The notes: generated by a model from the sequence alone, not told the origin. Counted from the stretch's first letter, positions 27,797 through 42,002 are shown. The stretch is 64,000 nucleotides of DNA from Ipomoea triloba (GCF_003576645.1 NC_044916.1:33705842-33769841), one strand, 5' to 3'. A program made the numbers and translations.

Positions 27797-30700
27797 ACTG
27801 ACATATGGTATATTTTAACATTTTAAAGATTTATTTTTAAGACATTAAATGCTCATTTTTTAAGATACATTATTTGTGTATTGAAAATTCATTATCTCGT
27901 ATATTACCAAATAATGAACCTTTATTATATTACAAAATAAACATATGTTCTTGGTTCACATTGCAGGGAACCCAAGTTAAATTTTTTTTTTTTTCAAAAA
28001 AATTTAAATTTATTATTATTTTTTTGCATAACTAAATTTCATGTATAAAAAATTATGAAAAATATTAATTGAGATATTTTAAATGACACCATATTGATTT
28101 TTTTTTCAATGTTTTAAATTAACATATATATTTATTTTTAAAATACATAGGCTTATTTTAACAATACTAATGTAAATATATCATTATACTAATGGACATC
28201 AAATAGGTTCATTAAGCGAACACAATAAATAGTTAATTTTTAAAATATTATAGGTTCATTTTCATAATTGTAATGCACCTACATTATAATGATGGGTCTT
28301 AACTGGAAAGCAAATTAATTTCTAAGTAATCGTTCATTAAATATCATCATAAAACGTGACTGCAAATTCATTAAGTCACTACTATAGTTTTATTACACAA
28401 TTGTTGAAACAATATATTAAAAAATATAGTAATGTGAATGCCACTTAAAGATCTCAATGTGATAGCTTTAACAATATTTTTTAACATTCATTTTATTTAT
28501 ACAAAAATAAAAAATATTTATAATTAACTTATTAATGTCATTTTAATTAATCTACGATATTAATATAATGAATATGTACTCATAAGGGATACATCTAAAT
28601 TTTTAACAACCCTACAATATTGTAATAATAAATTATAGTGCATAGTCCATTATATAATTTGCCGTCCGTCCAATTCACTTCTTTGCAGCAAATCACAATG
28701 GCCCATAATGTGCTCCCAGATACTCTGGGAGTTTTTGTCTATGTTCCCATTGGGCTACCTGGCTTTTGTTTTTCGATTTTCGATAAAAAATTAAAAATGC
28801 ATCTTTTCCTTTAAAAAAAAAAAAATTACATTACAATTCGACACATATATTCAATATGACATTTTACATTAGATACTTAGAATACAAATAAATGGACATT
28901 ATATATTAAGAATAGATATCATGATTTATATTTTGCACCTTAGTACTTGTAGCATATTATAACACTGTCAATTAACCAACTCATGCCAAAACATTCAAAA
29001 TAAAACTAAATTTTAAGAACTTTTTTCTTTTTGCCAAAAAAAAAAAAAGCCAATAAATAAGTGGATTTTAGAATAAAAATTGATTTAAAATATGTAACTT
29101 TTTCACGTGCATTGAGGAATAAGAAATGAACCTACCTCCATAACCATAAGGCAATATTGGTCACCCTGTCCAATATATTAAATGAGGTTGTGTTTCATAC
29201 CACTAGATTTCTATCCTATATGTTTGATAAGGAAAAGTCATTATTATTATTATTATTAACTTCAAACTTAACTAAAGTTGACGCAAAATTTTTAAAAACT
29301 TAGTATTTCGATGACTGAATTTATTAGTATTAGAAGTAGTACTATGACTAATTTATCCTTGTTGATATTGCCAGTATGACTTTATCTGTATTCATATAAT
29401 TTCTTTTACTATTCTCTTCCGTTGTATCTTTCTTTTACAAAAAAAAAAAAAAGAAAAAAAGAAAAAAAAAGGTAACCAAACTTAATGAATTTTGAAGTTG
29501 AGAACTAAAATTGAAATAAAATAAAATAATTAAAGCGTCTTAGTTCATTCCAAAGTTACCATTTATCACATGCAAAATTTAAGGTTGGATGTTTGACTCT
29601 TGTAAATGATATTTCATTTTAAGAATTTTTGGATCAAATTTTACCCCGAGTGAGAGACACAATATTTGAGCATGATTCGAATTGACTTTTAATTAGTCTC
29701 ACAATAGTAATGATATACCTCATACCGTACTTAAAAATATGGTCATTATTGCTTATTCTTCTTTATTATTTTTTTGAATGTTGTTCAACACTTTGTACCC
29801 TCCATTTTTACTCAGCAACCACCATAATTCACAAATATACCACTAAAAATAACGGTCACACTACACCTTTGCGACCTTGCCAGTGCCATATTTCAACTTC
29901 GTTGCAATTTTTAGATATTTAGGGTGAACTAGGTTATTAATTATATAAAACTTATATTTTAATAACTAATTAATAAATAAAAGTTGTAAGTTTACTTTAA
30001 TATTTTATTTTCAACTATTATGTTAATCAATTATATCGTGGATTTTTTTATTAATTTTTTGTTTGAATAACGTTTTGTGGTAATATAATAATAGTGACGC
30101 GAAATTGTTTAGTTACGGATGCGATTGTTTTCATTCATAAAGAAAACTATACAATTAAGATTGTAATTTTTGTACCATCAAGTATGATTTACATGAGTAT
30201 ATATAGTGGTACTGGGTGGTATTAAAAACCATTATCAATAATATTTTTTTAGTGATGATAACATGTAATCATTGTCTAACGGTGTGCACTTGATAAAATT
30301 AATAGGTAATTCATGTTAAAAGTCAAAATTGATTAAGTCAATAAACTGATCAACTTGATTGTGATTGTCCTTATTATCAATAATATTCGATATACTCGTG
30401 TGTGTGTTGGCAGAATCAAGTGTGAGAATTGAACTAGCGTTTTGATGTGAACTCTAAATTACACCACGTAATATTATAAAGTGCACTTTATGATATGTAA
30501 ATATACAATTAACAATAAAGTTAAAATTATAAAAATGAACAACACAAATAATAAATGTGTACTCAATGATAATTAACATTGCAACTCAAAAATAAACATA
30601 AAAAACTATAAATGTGTAGAATAAAAAATTTAAATGTGTACAATATAATAAGTAATCAAAGTGTTACATACAAATCTTAAAAATGTACTTAAGAATTGTT

Positions 30701-32039
30701 ATAAATGCAAAAATTTATACGTTTACATTTAACAAAAATTTTGTGTACACTCATAATTTTTTATAAAGTCTGTTATACTATATACACGGATTTTTATAAC
30801 TATAGAAATTGCCTGTGGATTAAAGAATTTTAAGTGGGATATTTATGTACCACCTCGCACGTGAAATGTCGACCGACAAAATATGAAGGCAGCATAGGTA
30901 GGTAGGTTTCAAGAGCTAAAGGATATTAATTAAAAGTTATGGTAAGAAAGATACAGAAGGGGAAGGTGCATCCACATGCTGTCCATACCAACCCTTAAAT
31001 GTGTCCCAACTTTTTTTTTTTTCCTCCCATAATTTGATGCCATTTGTCTTCTTGCTTTTGGATTCTTTACGATCTTTACAATATAATATCCTATCTCTCG
31101 AAAAGAAAAAGTATATGCAGCATATCTTAGGGTGTATTCCATCAAAATTTTATATATTTAAAGGCACTTTTAAAGTGATAGATTTTAAATAATTTTTACA
31201 GAATCTTTCTAAATTTTCCTAAAATGTTTTAATTAAATTCTCATAAACTTTGTATAAATTTTACAGATGATGAATATGAAGTCCAAATGAGCACATCATT
31301 TAGTCTCAAATACCCATCCTACATAAACTTCTGAAGCAAAATCACTTAGCTCACAGACAGTTTTAGATAAGATGTAAGACCAACGGATCATCACCCTTTC
31401 ATTATATTGTCTAATGCAATACAAGATTCAAATTAGTTATAGATGCAACAATATCAAGCCTAAGAAACCATGCACATAAGTAGCCATAACATTCTGTAAA
31501 TTATGTGATTTGCAAAATGTACCCATTCATTGATCAATAATTAACCATTATGCAACATATCAAAAAAATATAAACTATAATAGGTCCAATGAACATTATA
31601 ATTTTAATTTAAATCTAGTCTTTCTGAAAATGTTTAACATGTCATTTTGAGCCCATCAATTATAAAGGTTAAACTGTAAATGAGAAATTAGTATCCTGAC
31701 TATTACTTGTCTGTTATAATATTTTAAAGATATTTTTAATTGTTTTCAGTCTTAATTATTTGCATTAATACTGTCCAGGTTTTCAATCATTTTGTTTATG
31801 TGGCTTGCGTATGTATAAAATAAAAATACATAAAAAGAGCTCTGATCTCAAAAAGCATAGTGGTTCGTTAACTGATTTAACATCACAATTGAAGGCTACA
31901 GTATAAAAATTCGAATCTCATTACACAACTCATGATTTACTTCTACAATAACTTTAAAAACGAACTATATGTGTTTAGGATTAGTCCTACAAAACTAAGA
32001 TTATTTGTATATTTATAAATTAAACAGCACAAAGGCCGT

Positions 32040-32190
32040 ATGGATTTGACGTGTAAAAGAAAGAAACGTGGCATGTAAGCAGTGCCTGCTTCACGTGGAA
32101 ATGGTGCAACGAGGTGACGGAGCGGGGATGGCGTGGCGGGCTGTGAGACTCACACGCTTACCGCTTACGTGTCTCAGAGGTTGCTTCCAC
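32040..32190. promoter_or_regulatory. GC-rich island with four ACGTG elements
   Basis: Four ACGTG cores lie within 125 bases: ACGTGTA (32049), ACGTGGC (32066), CACGTGG (32092) and ACGTGTC (32167). Plant ABRE/G-box elements bound by bZIP and bHLH factors have this core. The patch is visibly GC-richer than the surrounding AT-rich DNA. No gene starts nearby, so a role is speculative; it could be a relict promoter. Confidence 0.35.
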
Positions 32191-34139
32191 CGTCCATCTT
32201 CCCATATTATTCAATGAAAAATGGCGCCCTATTAATATGGGACTATAAGATACGACTGTACTCAAACAACCACAAGCAACTTAATCTCTTGGCTCTACTT
32301 GAATTTGGACCTTTGTCTCCATAAATAATACTCTGTAAACTTTTAAAATCAAAATTTCTGAATATATAATAATAATATATAATATATAATACTCTTCAAA
32401 TGTATATAAGATAGCAGTATATCTAATAATAAATAATCATAATAATTTATTGGAAAAAACATATACCTCATACAATGTATTTGAAGTTGAGGATGACTTG
32501 AACAGTTGAACCTATAACCTCAATCTCATGATATATTTTATTTGTTAATTAATTAATAAGTAATGATTTTGTTGCACAGTACACAAATTCTTGCCGACAA
32601 ATTTCCGTACGACAACCCAAAGTCCCTAACTCCCAGTCAGAGGATCGCGAACCCACTTAATAGCAAACTATATATAAACGTACAGAAATGGCAGTTAAGT
32701 TAAAAGGATAATCTTGCATGTATTAAAAAATGGAACAATTTATAATTGCAGGGTTCAAATCTTATTATTGGCAAAAAGAAAAGTATAAAATTCTTATTAG
32801 TATAGATACAAATGTAGAAGCATTTGGAGACTTGTAAATCATTAGTTGAGATAATTCTATAATTTACTTCTTCTGTTAGTTTTTATTTTCATATATTGTC
32901 AGAGAGGTGAGGGCAAAAGTTTTAAGTTTGGAGTTCAAACTTATAATATGTTGCATTTTTACCTTCCAATTCAATTAGGTAACTCTTTGAGCTATAAAAG
33001 GCTAATTATATTACACTGAGTCAACATTATATAGTATAGTACGTATAGAAATATAGTGAATTTAGTCAAATAATTATTGAATTTAGTCAAATTAAATTCC
33101 ATGTTTTTGTTTATATATATATATGCATCGACTTATTCACTACAGCCAACAATTAGTATATAGTTACTAGGCATTTACTACTCTATACTGAATGTTTTTA
33201 TCAAAGAAAAATCTAGCAACAAGGCAACCACTAGGACATCCTGAATGAGAATCTATGTACAATGAAATATGTAGTAATGTCTAATGAGTGGGGAGAGAAT
33301 GATTTCTGGACATACAATAATAATAATAATAGCAGGCTGCTTCATTTCAATATCTTGTGGGGTTACATAAATCTCAGCAATCCCGTATTAAGCCCTTTTG
33401 ATACTGTGGGGCGAGGTTTCATTTATTAAGGTCGTCAAATCAAATTGGGCACCGGAAAAACTACATCAATTTTAAATATCATTTTCTGATAATTACATGA
33501 CGTGTTATTAGGCATGATCATGGATCATTGAATCAATTGAAGTAGCGTGCAGGGTGAAATTCTCTCAACCTAGAGTTCCATAAGATAATAAAAGGGTTAA
33601 TCACGATAATTCAATGACCTATTAAGTGAGAATATGAGTGTATGGTGCACACAAAAAGTCTATTACATTGTGTATAACTTTCACACTACGATTGCTAGTG
33701 CTTGACTACGTGTCTTTGTCATAATCTATCATTTATGAACAAATTGAGTTGCCCGTGTGTACATATTCTTGATTTCTTTTAATGCTTAATAATGATATTT
33801 TCAAGAAAAAAAATACATAATGTGTTACTCCATATTATTATATTGGTATTTTTGTATTATTTAATTCGACATATATATAGGGTTCTAAAGTCACATTAGG
33901 TATGCAATTTTGTGAACAAAAATTGTGTTCATGTGGACTTATTTACACCTCAAATCATTTGTTTTTTGGTTATTAAGGAAACTCGCACCATTATCCGGTG
34001 TACATTAGGTAAACTAGTTTGGTGCCTTGCAACCCTTGCTAGTTCACAACTATTTTTTTGTGTGTTTTGTGATTCTAGTTGACAAATTATCACAATAAGG
34101 TAAACGTAACTAGTTTAGGTGGTTTATAGCTGACCGACT

Positions 34140-34236
34140 CAAACCAAGAAGATTAATATGTCTCTCATACTGAGAATCAAACTTTGAATTTTATGGTTAT
34201 TAATAAACTAACAATTTGACCAACTTAGCTGGGATT
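34140..34236 (-). mobile_element. tRNA-derived SINE head, minus strand
   Basis: Read on the minus strand, CCAGCTAAGTTGGTCAAATTG (box A region) is followed about 30 bases later by GTTTGATTCTC (box B). This is the usual tRNA-like split promoter spacing. The 3' end was not delimited. Confidence 0.45.
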
Positions 34237-35831
34237 GTTCCCTATATACCTCAAATTATTGTTACGTACTCGTAGAATTAGTTTAGAAAAAAAAAAAGTA
34301 TAGTCAAAAGTTCTTATTGAAACAGTTGGAGTATTGTATGGATATGTGTCAAAATCACATCCCCGAAGCATCATTTGGTTAACTTTGCTTTTCAGCACTT
34401 GGTTAATGGTTGTAGTCTAGTCTCTTTTGCAGTTGGGCACAATGATTTTCTTGAGAACCATTAGATTCAAGAAAAGGACACAGAACCATACTCCAAGAGA
34501 GTAAATTATTATATCCCCAATAATCAGATCACATATCATTTAATTAATTGATTAAAACCAACCTAAAAGAGTTTTATAAACAATTAATGCATTTGAGCAG
34601 TTGCACATGGAAGGAATCATAGATCTGCTAAGTGCAAAAGGTATCCTTTTTCGATCAATTCATAGGATTTTTTTAGTGTAGAAATAGAATAATCAAACAC
34701 TTTTAAATACAATTTTGTTAGTAATTACCTTAAAAAGTAGGTATAACTTTAAGGTGGGAAGCCAAAGGGTGAAGCAGTGCAGCAATGATTGCTGCTTGCT
34801 TAAATTCAGCCAAGCTTTTGCTCTTATTTGTTTGCAAACTAAATTTTGCTCTCTTTGGACCCTCACCTTACCAATTTTGATGCTTCATTTCATCCTCAAT
34901 TTAATATTTTCCCTCTTAGTTGACAAACATACAACTACCTGAAATGTATATTAAATGTTTAGGATAAAGTTACAGTGACCAAAATTCTTATTTTTTTTTA
35001 CAACAATAAAACTTTTTTTATTCATTGGTTACCGTCATGAATTGGTCAATCATACATTTAGTTAAAAAACAATCGAATATACTAATATTGCCATGAGGTG
35101 AAAGATTTTGGTAAAAAAAATTTGTCTCTGTAACATGCCTAATTTATACAACTAAATGAGTATTTGGTTGAAGTATTAGAATCAGAATAAAATACTCAAT
35201 AATTATTATCAATTAAATGAATAGAAAGGATATAACCACATTTTTTGAGGGGTTATGACTTTGAAGAGATTTAATTTTACCATTTAATATTTTCTCTCCA
35301 CTTTAGCAAAATAAAGGTATTATTCTTTAAATCAATAAATAAATCAAGATTGTTGTTATGTTTTACCGGCAATCAATAAATCAATTCGAATGTGTAATTT
35401 AATCTATAAATTATTTCAAGTGGCATTTAAAAAAAAAAGTGATGTTATCCAAGCGAAGACTCGAGAGAATTTCATACATCATTATTAATAAAGTATGCTA
35501 TTATATAACTCAATTAGGCATGAGTGAGATCAGAGACGATGACTCTTTTTATTGCATGCATGATGCGTGTGATTATTTGGAACCACATATTCTTTATGCG
35601 TAATTCTACTTTTAATACTAATAACGGTGACAACATTTCTTCATATCTCACTCAATAGTAAAATAAACCAAGTTTTTTTTTTTTTTAAACATGAACTAAC
35701 ACACAATTTTATATTGTTCAAATTCATTATTAACACAAAAAATAAGATAATATATCCAAAATTTATAACATATTTCGTTCACGAAATAATTAAATATTAC
35801 ATAAATACTAGTATTATTAAGTAGAGATTTT

Positions 35832-36196
35832 TTTAAAAGGATCACATTTGTGTAAGCATGTCTCACGGATTCTTACTCGTGATGCGAATTGAGTCGGGTC
35901 GGCATGCAAGAGTAATACTTATACTAAACAAATGTAATACTAAATCAAGAATAAAATGTTTGTTACTTATAAGATAAAATATAATACTTTTATATTCGAT
36001 GTAAAAGTATTATTTTCTTCATCAAACACATTTTATATTTTTCCTTATAAGTAAAATTATTACATTTCTTCATGTAAGTAATAAACGTTTTATTCTTGAC
36101 TTTTTATATTTGTTAGTATAAGTATTATATGTCATCTTAACCCCGACCCGCTTTACAGATAAGAATTCGTGAGAGGTCTCACACAAATTTTTGCCA
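35832..36196. mobile_element. Foldback MITE with long inverted termini
   Basis: The left arm (TTGTGTAAGCATGTCTCACGG ... GAGTCGGGTCGG) is the imperfect reverse complement of the right arm (CCCCGACCCGC ... GAGAGGTCTCACACAA). The middle is also partly self-complementary, with AGAATAAAATGTTTGTTACTTA against TAAGTAATAAACGTTTTATTCT. Almost the whole 365 bases can fold back. There is no ORF. The termini resemble those at 25430-26045. Confidence 0.75.
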
Positions 36197-37338
36197 AGAA
36201 AAAAAGAAAGATGCTAGCAAAGCATGTCGCATTTCTTGGTCAAATGTGACTTAGGGTCCAGACAAATTAGAATGCTACTAATATGTATAAAATTATGAAA
36301 AATGTGAAAATATGTTGAGTTAGCTTGTGGGAATATTTGACTTCAATTAAACAAAAAAAAATTGGTTTGATGTAGATACGCCTTATAATCAAGCCAATAG
36401 ATTTGGACTTGGACTAATATTCTGCTAATTAACAACATGAATCATTCCTTCAATTCCTTCTCACAACCGCCCAACCGCTTTAAATATAAGCAAAAAAACA
36501 TCCTTGTTCCTATCAACAAATTGACCCAATATAATATTATAATATATACATGTTTGCTCTTGGGGTAAAATAAGGTTGGCGTAGTAAATTCCCAAAAGAG
36601 TATATTGATATGAGACTTTTTTTTTTCTTTTTTTTTTATTTAAATTAATCCCCCAATGTTGACAAGATCATGGGGAAATAAAATCAAAGGACTAAAAATA
36701 TATAGAAATTTTAATAATTTTATCAAATGTTAACGGGCGTAAGTTATTATTAATCCATTCAAGATGGTATTTTATTAGTGGATATCATTTATTTCGTATA
36801 TACTATTAAATAGAAATTATAAATTTTTTTTATGTCATAAAAGAAGTCTTTTATTGAGTAAATTAATAATAACATGTCAGTTTTCTATTTTAAAATTCAA
36901 TAGTTTAAATAGTTTGTAAATGCACGACTAATGTGATATATGATTGGAGACAAAAGATGCATTATGTTTAAAAAAAACACAAAATTTAGGATAAATTCAT
37001 TTTATGTATAACATTATAACTCTTTTATAATTGAAATAGAATTATCTTCCAAATAGATATGCATCCATTATGGGGTCTAAATGAAACATGGTACGTGATT
37101 GTCATATCATTCTTAAATTCAATTAATAATGAAATAGATGATCATTAATTATTTAATTATAAATTTCCGTGATAAGTCACAATGACATGTCTCGAATTGA
37201 GTAGAGTCAATTACATTGCTCGAGAATTTCTGGTTTTGCTTTGGCAACTGGCACGGTTAATTATGCAAAAAAAAAAAAAGTAATAATCCATTTGCACGTG
37301 AATTAAGAAGAAAGAAAATGGTAGAAAAAAAAATATGA

Positions 37339-37362
37339 ATGGCTGCTGGCTGCTGGCTGCTG
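37339..37362. repeat. 7-base GGCTGCT tandem repeat upstream of the kinase gene
   Basis: Three units of GGCTGCT plus a fourth degenerate unit, about 320 bases before the kinase start codon. A pyrimidine-rich leader tract follows at about 37480-37510. Confidence 0.8.
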
Positions 37363-37677
37363 GTTGATACCAAGCAACCCCATTCCAAGGCGGGGCAATA
37401 CAAATTACAAAGAGAGAGCCATCATTATGATTTATGACTTAAGCTTAGAAGAACAACAACAGTGCAGTGCACACTTTGTTCTTCTCTTCTCCTCTTCCTC
37501 CCTCTCACCTGAATTCTGGTATGTGATCTTGAAAACCAAACTACTCTCCTTCTAACACTCAGCCGCTTAACCAATACCCTTCTAATTTCAATGCAATGCT
37601 CCCTCCTCCTTATATTGCCCTTTCTTCCACATGAAATTCGGTGGAGGTAGAGTCGTCGGAAATTCAATTGTGAAATA

Positions 37678-40600
37678 ATGACCCAGTTTCAATCTATCCT
37701 CGCCGCCGGAGAAGGAGGTCGCACCGTGGTGGTGGGCGTTAAGCTGGATGGTCAGAGCAGGGAGCTCCTCACTTGGGCACTCGTAAAAGTTGCGCAAACT
37801 GGTGACCGCGTCGTTGCTCTTCACGTTCTCAACAACAACGGTACAATTCCGGAACCTCTTATGCATTTATTTATTTATTTCAATTCAATTCAATCCACGA
37901 ATTGGAGGATCAACACTTTTTTTTTTTTTTTTTCTTAATGGAAGTGTTTGTAAAATGGGTGTTATTTGCACAGAAATTGTGGACCGGGAGGGCAAATCAT
38001 CTCTGTTGTCGTTGGTGAAAGCATTTGACTCTATTCTTGCTGTTTATGAAGGCTTTTGTAACCTCAAACAGGTGAATTGCTTTATTTCTTTAAATTTCTC
38101 AAAGTGTTAATGTTGTTGAATAATTGTCGGTGGATCTGATTAACCCGGTGGCTAATCCACGCCCCACCTCTCCATCTATTCCGTATTTTATTAGATTATA
38201 TCTTTCTATTTGGATGCTGACAAATATGGAAATTATCTAGCCTAAGTGGCATTTACTTTGCTTTCCAAGAATTAGAAACAAAACTTACCTTATTCACACT
38301 TATTGTTCTTCATTTACATACATTCTTTGATGGTAAATGAGGCAAGGAATTGAAAATTTTCTGCTAATTTATGTGAAAACAGGTGGATCTCAAGCTTAAG
38401 ATATGCAGAGGTTCATCAATCCGGAAAATTCTTGTGCGTGAAGCTAATGCTTACCTAGCAAACGACCTTATTGTTGGGACAGCACGGAATCATCATACAA
38501 TCCGATCATCAGCTTCTGTTGCAAAGTACTGTGCTAAGAAATTGCCAACTGATTGCTCAGTCTTGGCTGTTAATAATGGCAAAGTGGTCTTCCATCGAGA
38601 GGCATCAAGACCATCTCTGGTCACTACAAAAGGTCTGCCCTTTTAGATGTTAATTTTTGTTTGAGATTATGCTTGAATTCTTTCTGGAAGGAATCTTAAT
38701 CCTTTTCACCTATGAATGTATGTATGCATGTAGAAATTGAACTTCAGCAAAGGAATGGTTTACTTAGTGCAATCCAGAGGACATTAAGCAAGAACTCAAA
38801 GGTATTAAATGGCAGCAATGGTACTAATGATCAAAGTGCTCATGAGACCTTGGGGGAGGCATTATTGAAATCTGGTAATGTTTGTGCTGAGAATGCTGCA
38901 CTCAAACAGAATTGTTCAATTTGTTCACCGGATTATTTGCATGATAGTTCTTGTACCCAATCATCAACTGATGAGCCTTCAAGAGATAGCAATGATGAAA
39001 GCTCTATGGCTTTAGTACCAGTGGAGGAGCTAGAGGCTGCTTCTACTTCAATCTCACAGTTGATAAAAGAACTGCCTGAAGTTCGACCGGGTTGGCCACT
39101 GCTTCGCGGTGCTGTTTTCTCAAACAGACAAGTTACAGATGGCTCCTCTGTGCAGCAGATCTCTGTTGTCCAGTGGGCACTGCGTTTGCCAAGTAGACAT
39201 CCTTTGTCTGTTGAAGACCTGGACAAGAAAGGAGTATCCAGTGATGACAAAAATAACGCTTTCAAACTAGATGGAGAAAGCGGTGCCATTGTCCCTTTTA
39301 GCAATGAGAACATTTCTAATCCATCCTCTCCAGAGAAGTCAGGCTCAGTACCTGAAGAGTTAGCGTGTCTTCATGAGAAATATGCAGCAACTTGTAGATT
39401 GTTCAAGTACCAGGAACTTGTGTCAGCAACTCTGGATTTCTCTTCAGGTTTAGTATTATTTTACAGTTTTAGACTTAATGCACGGTGGTTTGGTTTTATT
39501 TAAGTGTATATACGTACTTGTTGTTGATGCACGCATACTGTTGTTGGAATTTCAGAGAATGTCATAGGTAAAGGAGGGAGCAGTAAGGTTTATAAAGGTT
39601 GCCTTCCTGATGGCAAAGAGCTTGCTGTAAAGATTTTAAAACCATCTGAAGATGCACTGAGAGAGTTTGTTTTAGAAATTGAGATCATTACCGCTTTACA
39701 TCACAAAAACATCATCTCACTCTTCGGCTTCTGTTTTGAGGGCAACCATCTCCTCCTGGTTTATGATTTCCTATCAAGAGGAAGCCTTGAAGAGAACCTT
39801 CATGGTAAGTTAAAATAATTGTTAATTGGAAAAGATGCTTTCTCCTGGAGTGGTCTGCTTGATTATTAATTTGATCCTTCTTTACGTTACTTATCATTCG
39901 CAAATTAGCTGAAGAACGAACCAGAATTATCATTTTCTAATTTTAACATGAAAATTCACAACTCAGGTACTAGGAAGGATCCACAAGAATTTGGCTGGAG
40001 TGAGAGATACAAGGTAGCTGTTGGTGTTGCTGAAGCACTGGACTATCTTCACTGCCGAGATGATCAACCTGTGATTCACCGTGATGTGAAATCATCAAAT
40101 ATACTGCTATCTGATGATTTTGAGCCACAGGTGAGAAACTTGTGTTGGGCTTGGCTTTTCTTGTTACTCTCCTCTTTCTCCTGTCTCCCCTCTGTTTTCT
40201 TTCCCCAGTTGTGATATATATGTAATTTTTTTTTCAGCTTTCTGACTTTGGACTTGCTAAATGGGCATCAACGACCTCCTCTCACATTACATGCACTGAT
40301 GTTGCTGGGACTTTTGGGTATATATCTTCAAATATCCTCTTCAAGCTTTCAGCAAAGCAAAGACTAAAAGTTTTCAAAAATTAAATGTTTAATGTAAGAA
40401 ACATATACGTCAAAAATGGAAAATATGTTCTGCCTATATGACCTGATTGCTAATATAAAAGAACCCTCTTCTAGACTTTTTGCCCTAAGTGAAAAAAAAA
40501 AAAAAGAAGGATCGGAATTCATTACCCCACATATTCTTGCTCCTAATTATTGTTACTTTGTTTAATGTTGGTGTAGTTACTTGGCTCCAGAGTATTTCAT

Positions 40601-41662
40601 GTATGGAAAAGTGAATGACAAGATTGATGTGTATGCATTTGGAGTAGTACTTCTTGAACTTCTTTCCGGAAGAAAACCTATAAACAGTAATTACCCAAAA
40701 GGTCAGGAGAGCGTGGTTATGTGGGTATGTTCACTACTGTCTCTTGCTCCGTTCACTTTAAAGTTTCAACTTCATTCTTTAGTCCTACTTGTTAAACTGG
40801 AACATTCACTTTAATTTCATAATTTACAGGCAAAACCAATTCTGAACAGCGGGAAGTGTGGGCAGTTGCTAGACCCAAGCTTGGGCAGTAATTATGATCG
40901 TGAACAGGTAGAGAGGATGGTTCTTGCTGCTTCTCTGTGTGTTAGACGTGCTCCCCGAGCTCGGCCTCAAATGAGTGTTGTAAGTTATATTTCCTAGCTA
41001 CTTTGTTTATATTGTTGATTAGATTGAGAGATGAATTCACAGCATTTATTTTCTGGTAGTGTACATAGTGAGTTTATTATTAAATGCTAGTAAGGTGACA
41101 TTTTATCTTTTCTAGGCTTACAAGTTACAAAGCAACTACCTTCTGAACCATCTGCTGCATGCAAGTTCAATTTTTTTCATATATGCTTATTTACTCTTTC
41201 AACATGTTATTAATCACTTGCTTCCTTTTTGAAAGAAATATAATGAAAAACTAAGAGATAAGTTTTATATAAATCCACTGCACAAGCTAAAGCCTAAGAA
41301 GTATAAAAGTATTATATTCAATTCCCTCATCCATACTTCATTTGGTGGTGATAGTAAGTTAGTACTTTGGGTTGCAGATTGTGAAGCTGCTCCAAGGCGA
41401 TGTTGAAACAACAAAATGGGCGAGGTTGCAGGTGAATGGCTCAGAGGTCGGTTCCAATGCAAAGCTACTAGCGAATAGTATGGAAGGTGCCGACACATTG
41501 GATGATGACACATTTTCGCAGAATTCTAATATACAATCCCACCTCAACCTTGCATTGCTAGGGGTGGAAGAGGATTCTGTGTCGGTCAGCAGCATCGAGC
41601 AACATATCTCACTGGAGGACTATTTGCGAGGCAGGTGGAGCCGGTCTTCAAGCCTCGACTGA
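37678..41662 (+). CDS. USP-domain receptor-like cytoplasmic Ser/Thr kinase
   Basis: Ten exons join in frame to 766 residues: 37678-37840, 37974-38071, 38383-38632, 38734-39447, 39556-39804, 39967-40130, 40238-40317, 40577-40724, 40830-40979 and 41378-41662. The N-terminal universal-stress-protein fold (about 14-160) starts [20 protein letters not shown] Ser-rich linker of about 240 residues leads to the kinase domain (about 405-680). That domain has a P-loop [11 protein letters not shown] (413-423), Lys434 in [13 protein letters not shown] (Asp531), DFG (Asp549) and APEY (576-579), all intact, so it should be active. No signal peptide or membrane span is visible. From memory it matches the kinase-plus-alpha-hydrolase-like proteins At1g77280/At1g21590, whose substrates I do not know. 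The ATG is the only in-frame one before the USP fold and follows a pyrimidine-rich leader. Confidence 0.93.
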
Positions 41663-42002
41663 CTGAGTGAATGCATGGAAAAATAATCTCAAGTTTTAGA
41701 TCGATAGCCTGTGATTTTTGTGTACATTTCATTTGTTGTTTCCTTTTACCTATAGCTAATTTCCAGCTTCATTTTGGTTAATGCTGAGTGTTGGATGAGA
41801 GGTTGTTACTTGTTAGTGGTGTGCCCTCCTCCTTCCCTCCCCTTCCCTTTCATGTGTTGTATGATTATTGTGAAATATACGTTCAGTTCAGTTGTCATCA
41901 TAATTGAATTGAAACCAAGAACTGAACACCACTTTGAAGTGTATTATACAAATTTTATATAATAGATAACAATCTTGATATGTTCTGTTCATAGTAGTAC
42001 TA
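41663..42002. other. Convergent 3' intergenic space (kinase / carrier)
   Basis: 340 bases between two converging stop codons. T-rich and AT-rich, as expected of two overlapping or abutting 3' untranslated regions. No other feature is seen. Confidence 0.7.

Larger units (their letters stand above)
25291..37300. other. 12-kb gene-poor, transposon-derived intergenic region
   Basis: AT-rich DNA with no exon-like coding stretch that I could support; all open frames are short and lack splice or family support. Recognised pieces are a SINE-like tail (25530-25665), a foldback MITE (25430-26045), and a TIR element with an internal minisatellite and nested MITE (26808-27715). Others are a palindrome (27772-27796), an ACGTG-rich GC island (32040-32190), a minus-strand SINE head (34140-34236) and a foldback MITE (35832-36196). 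28000-32000 and 32200-34100 show nothing I recognise beyond simple A/T runs. Confidence 0.7.

Noticed and set aside
32133..32324. 63-codon ORF starting in the ACGTG-rich patch
   Set aside because: It has no homology that I recognise and no downstream exon, and its composition follows the local DNA.
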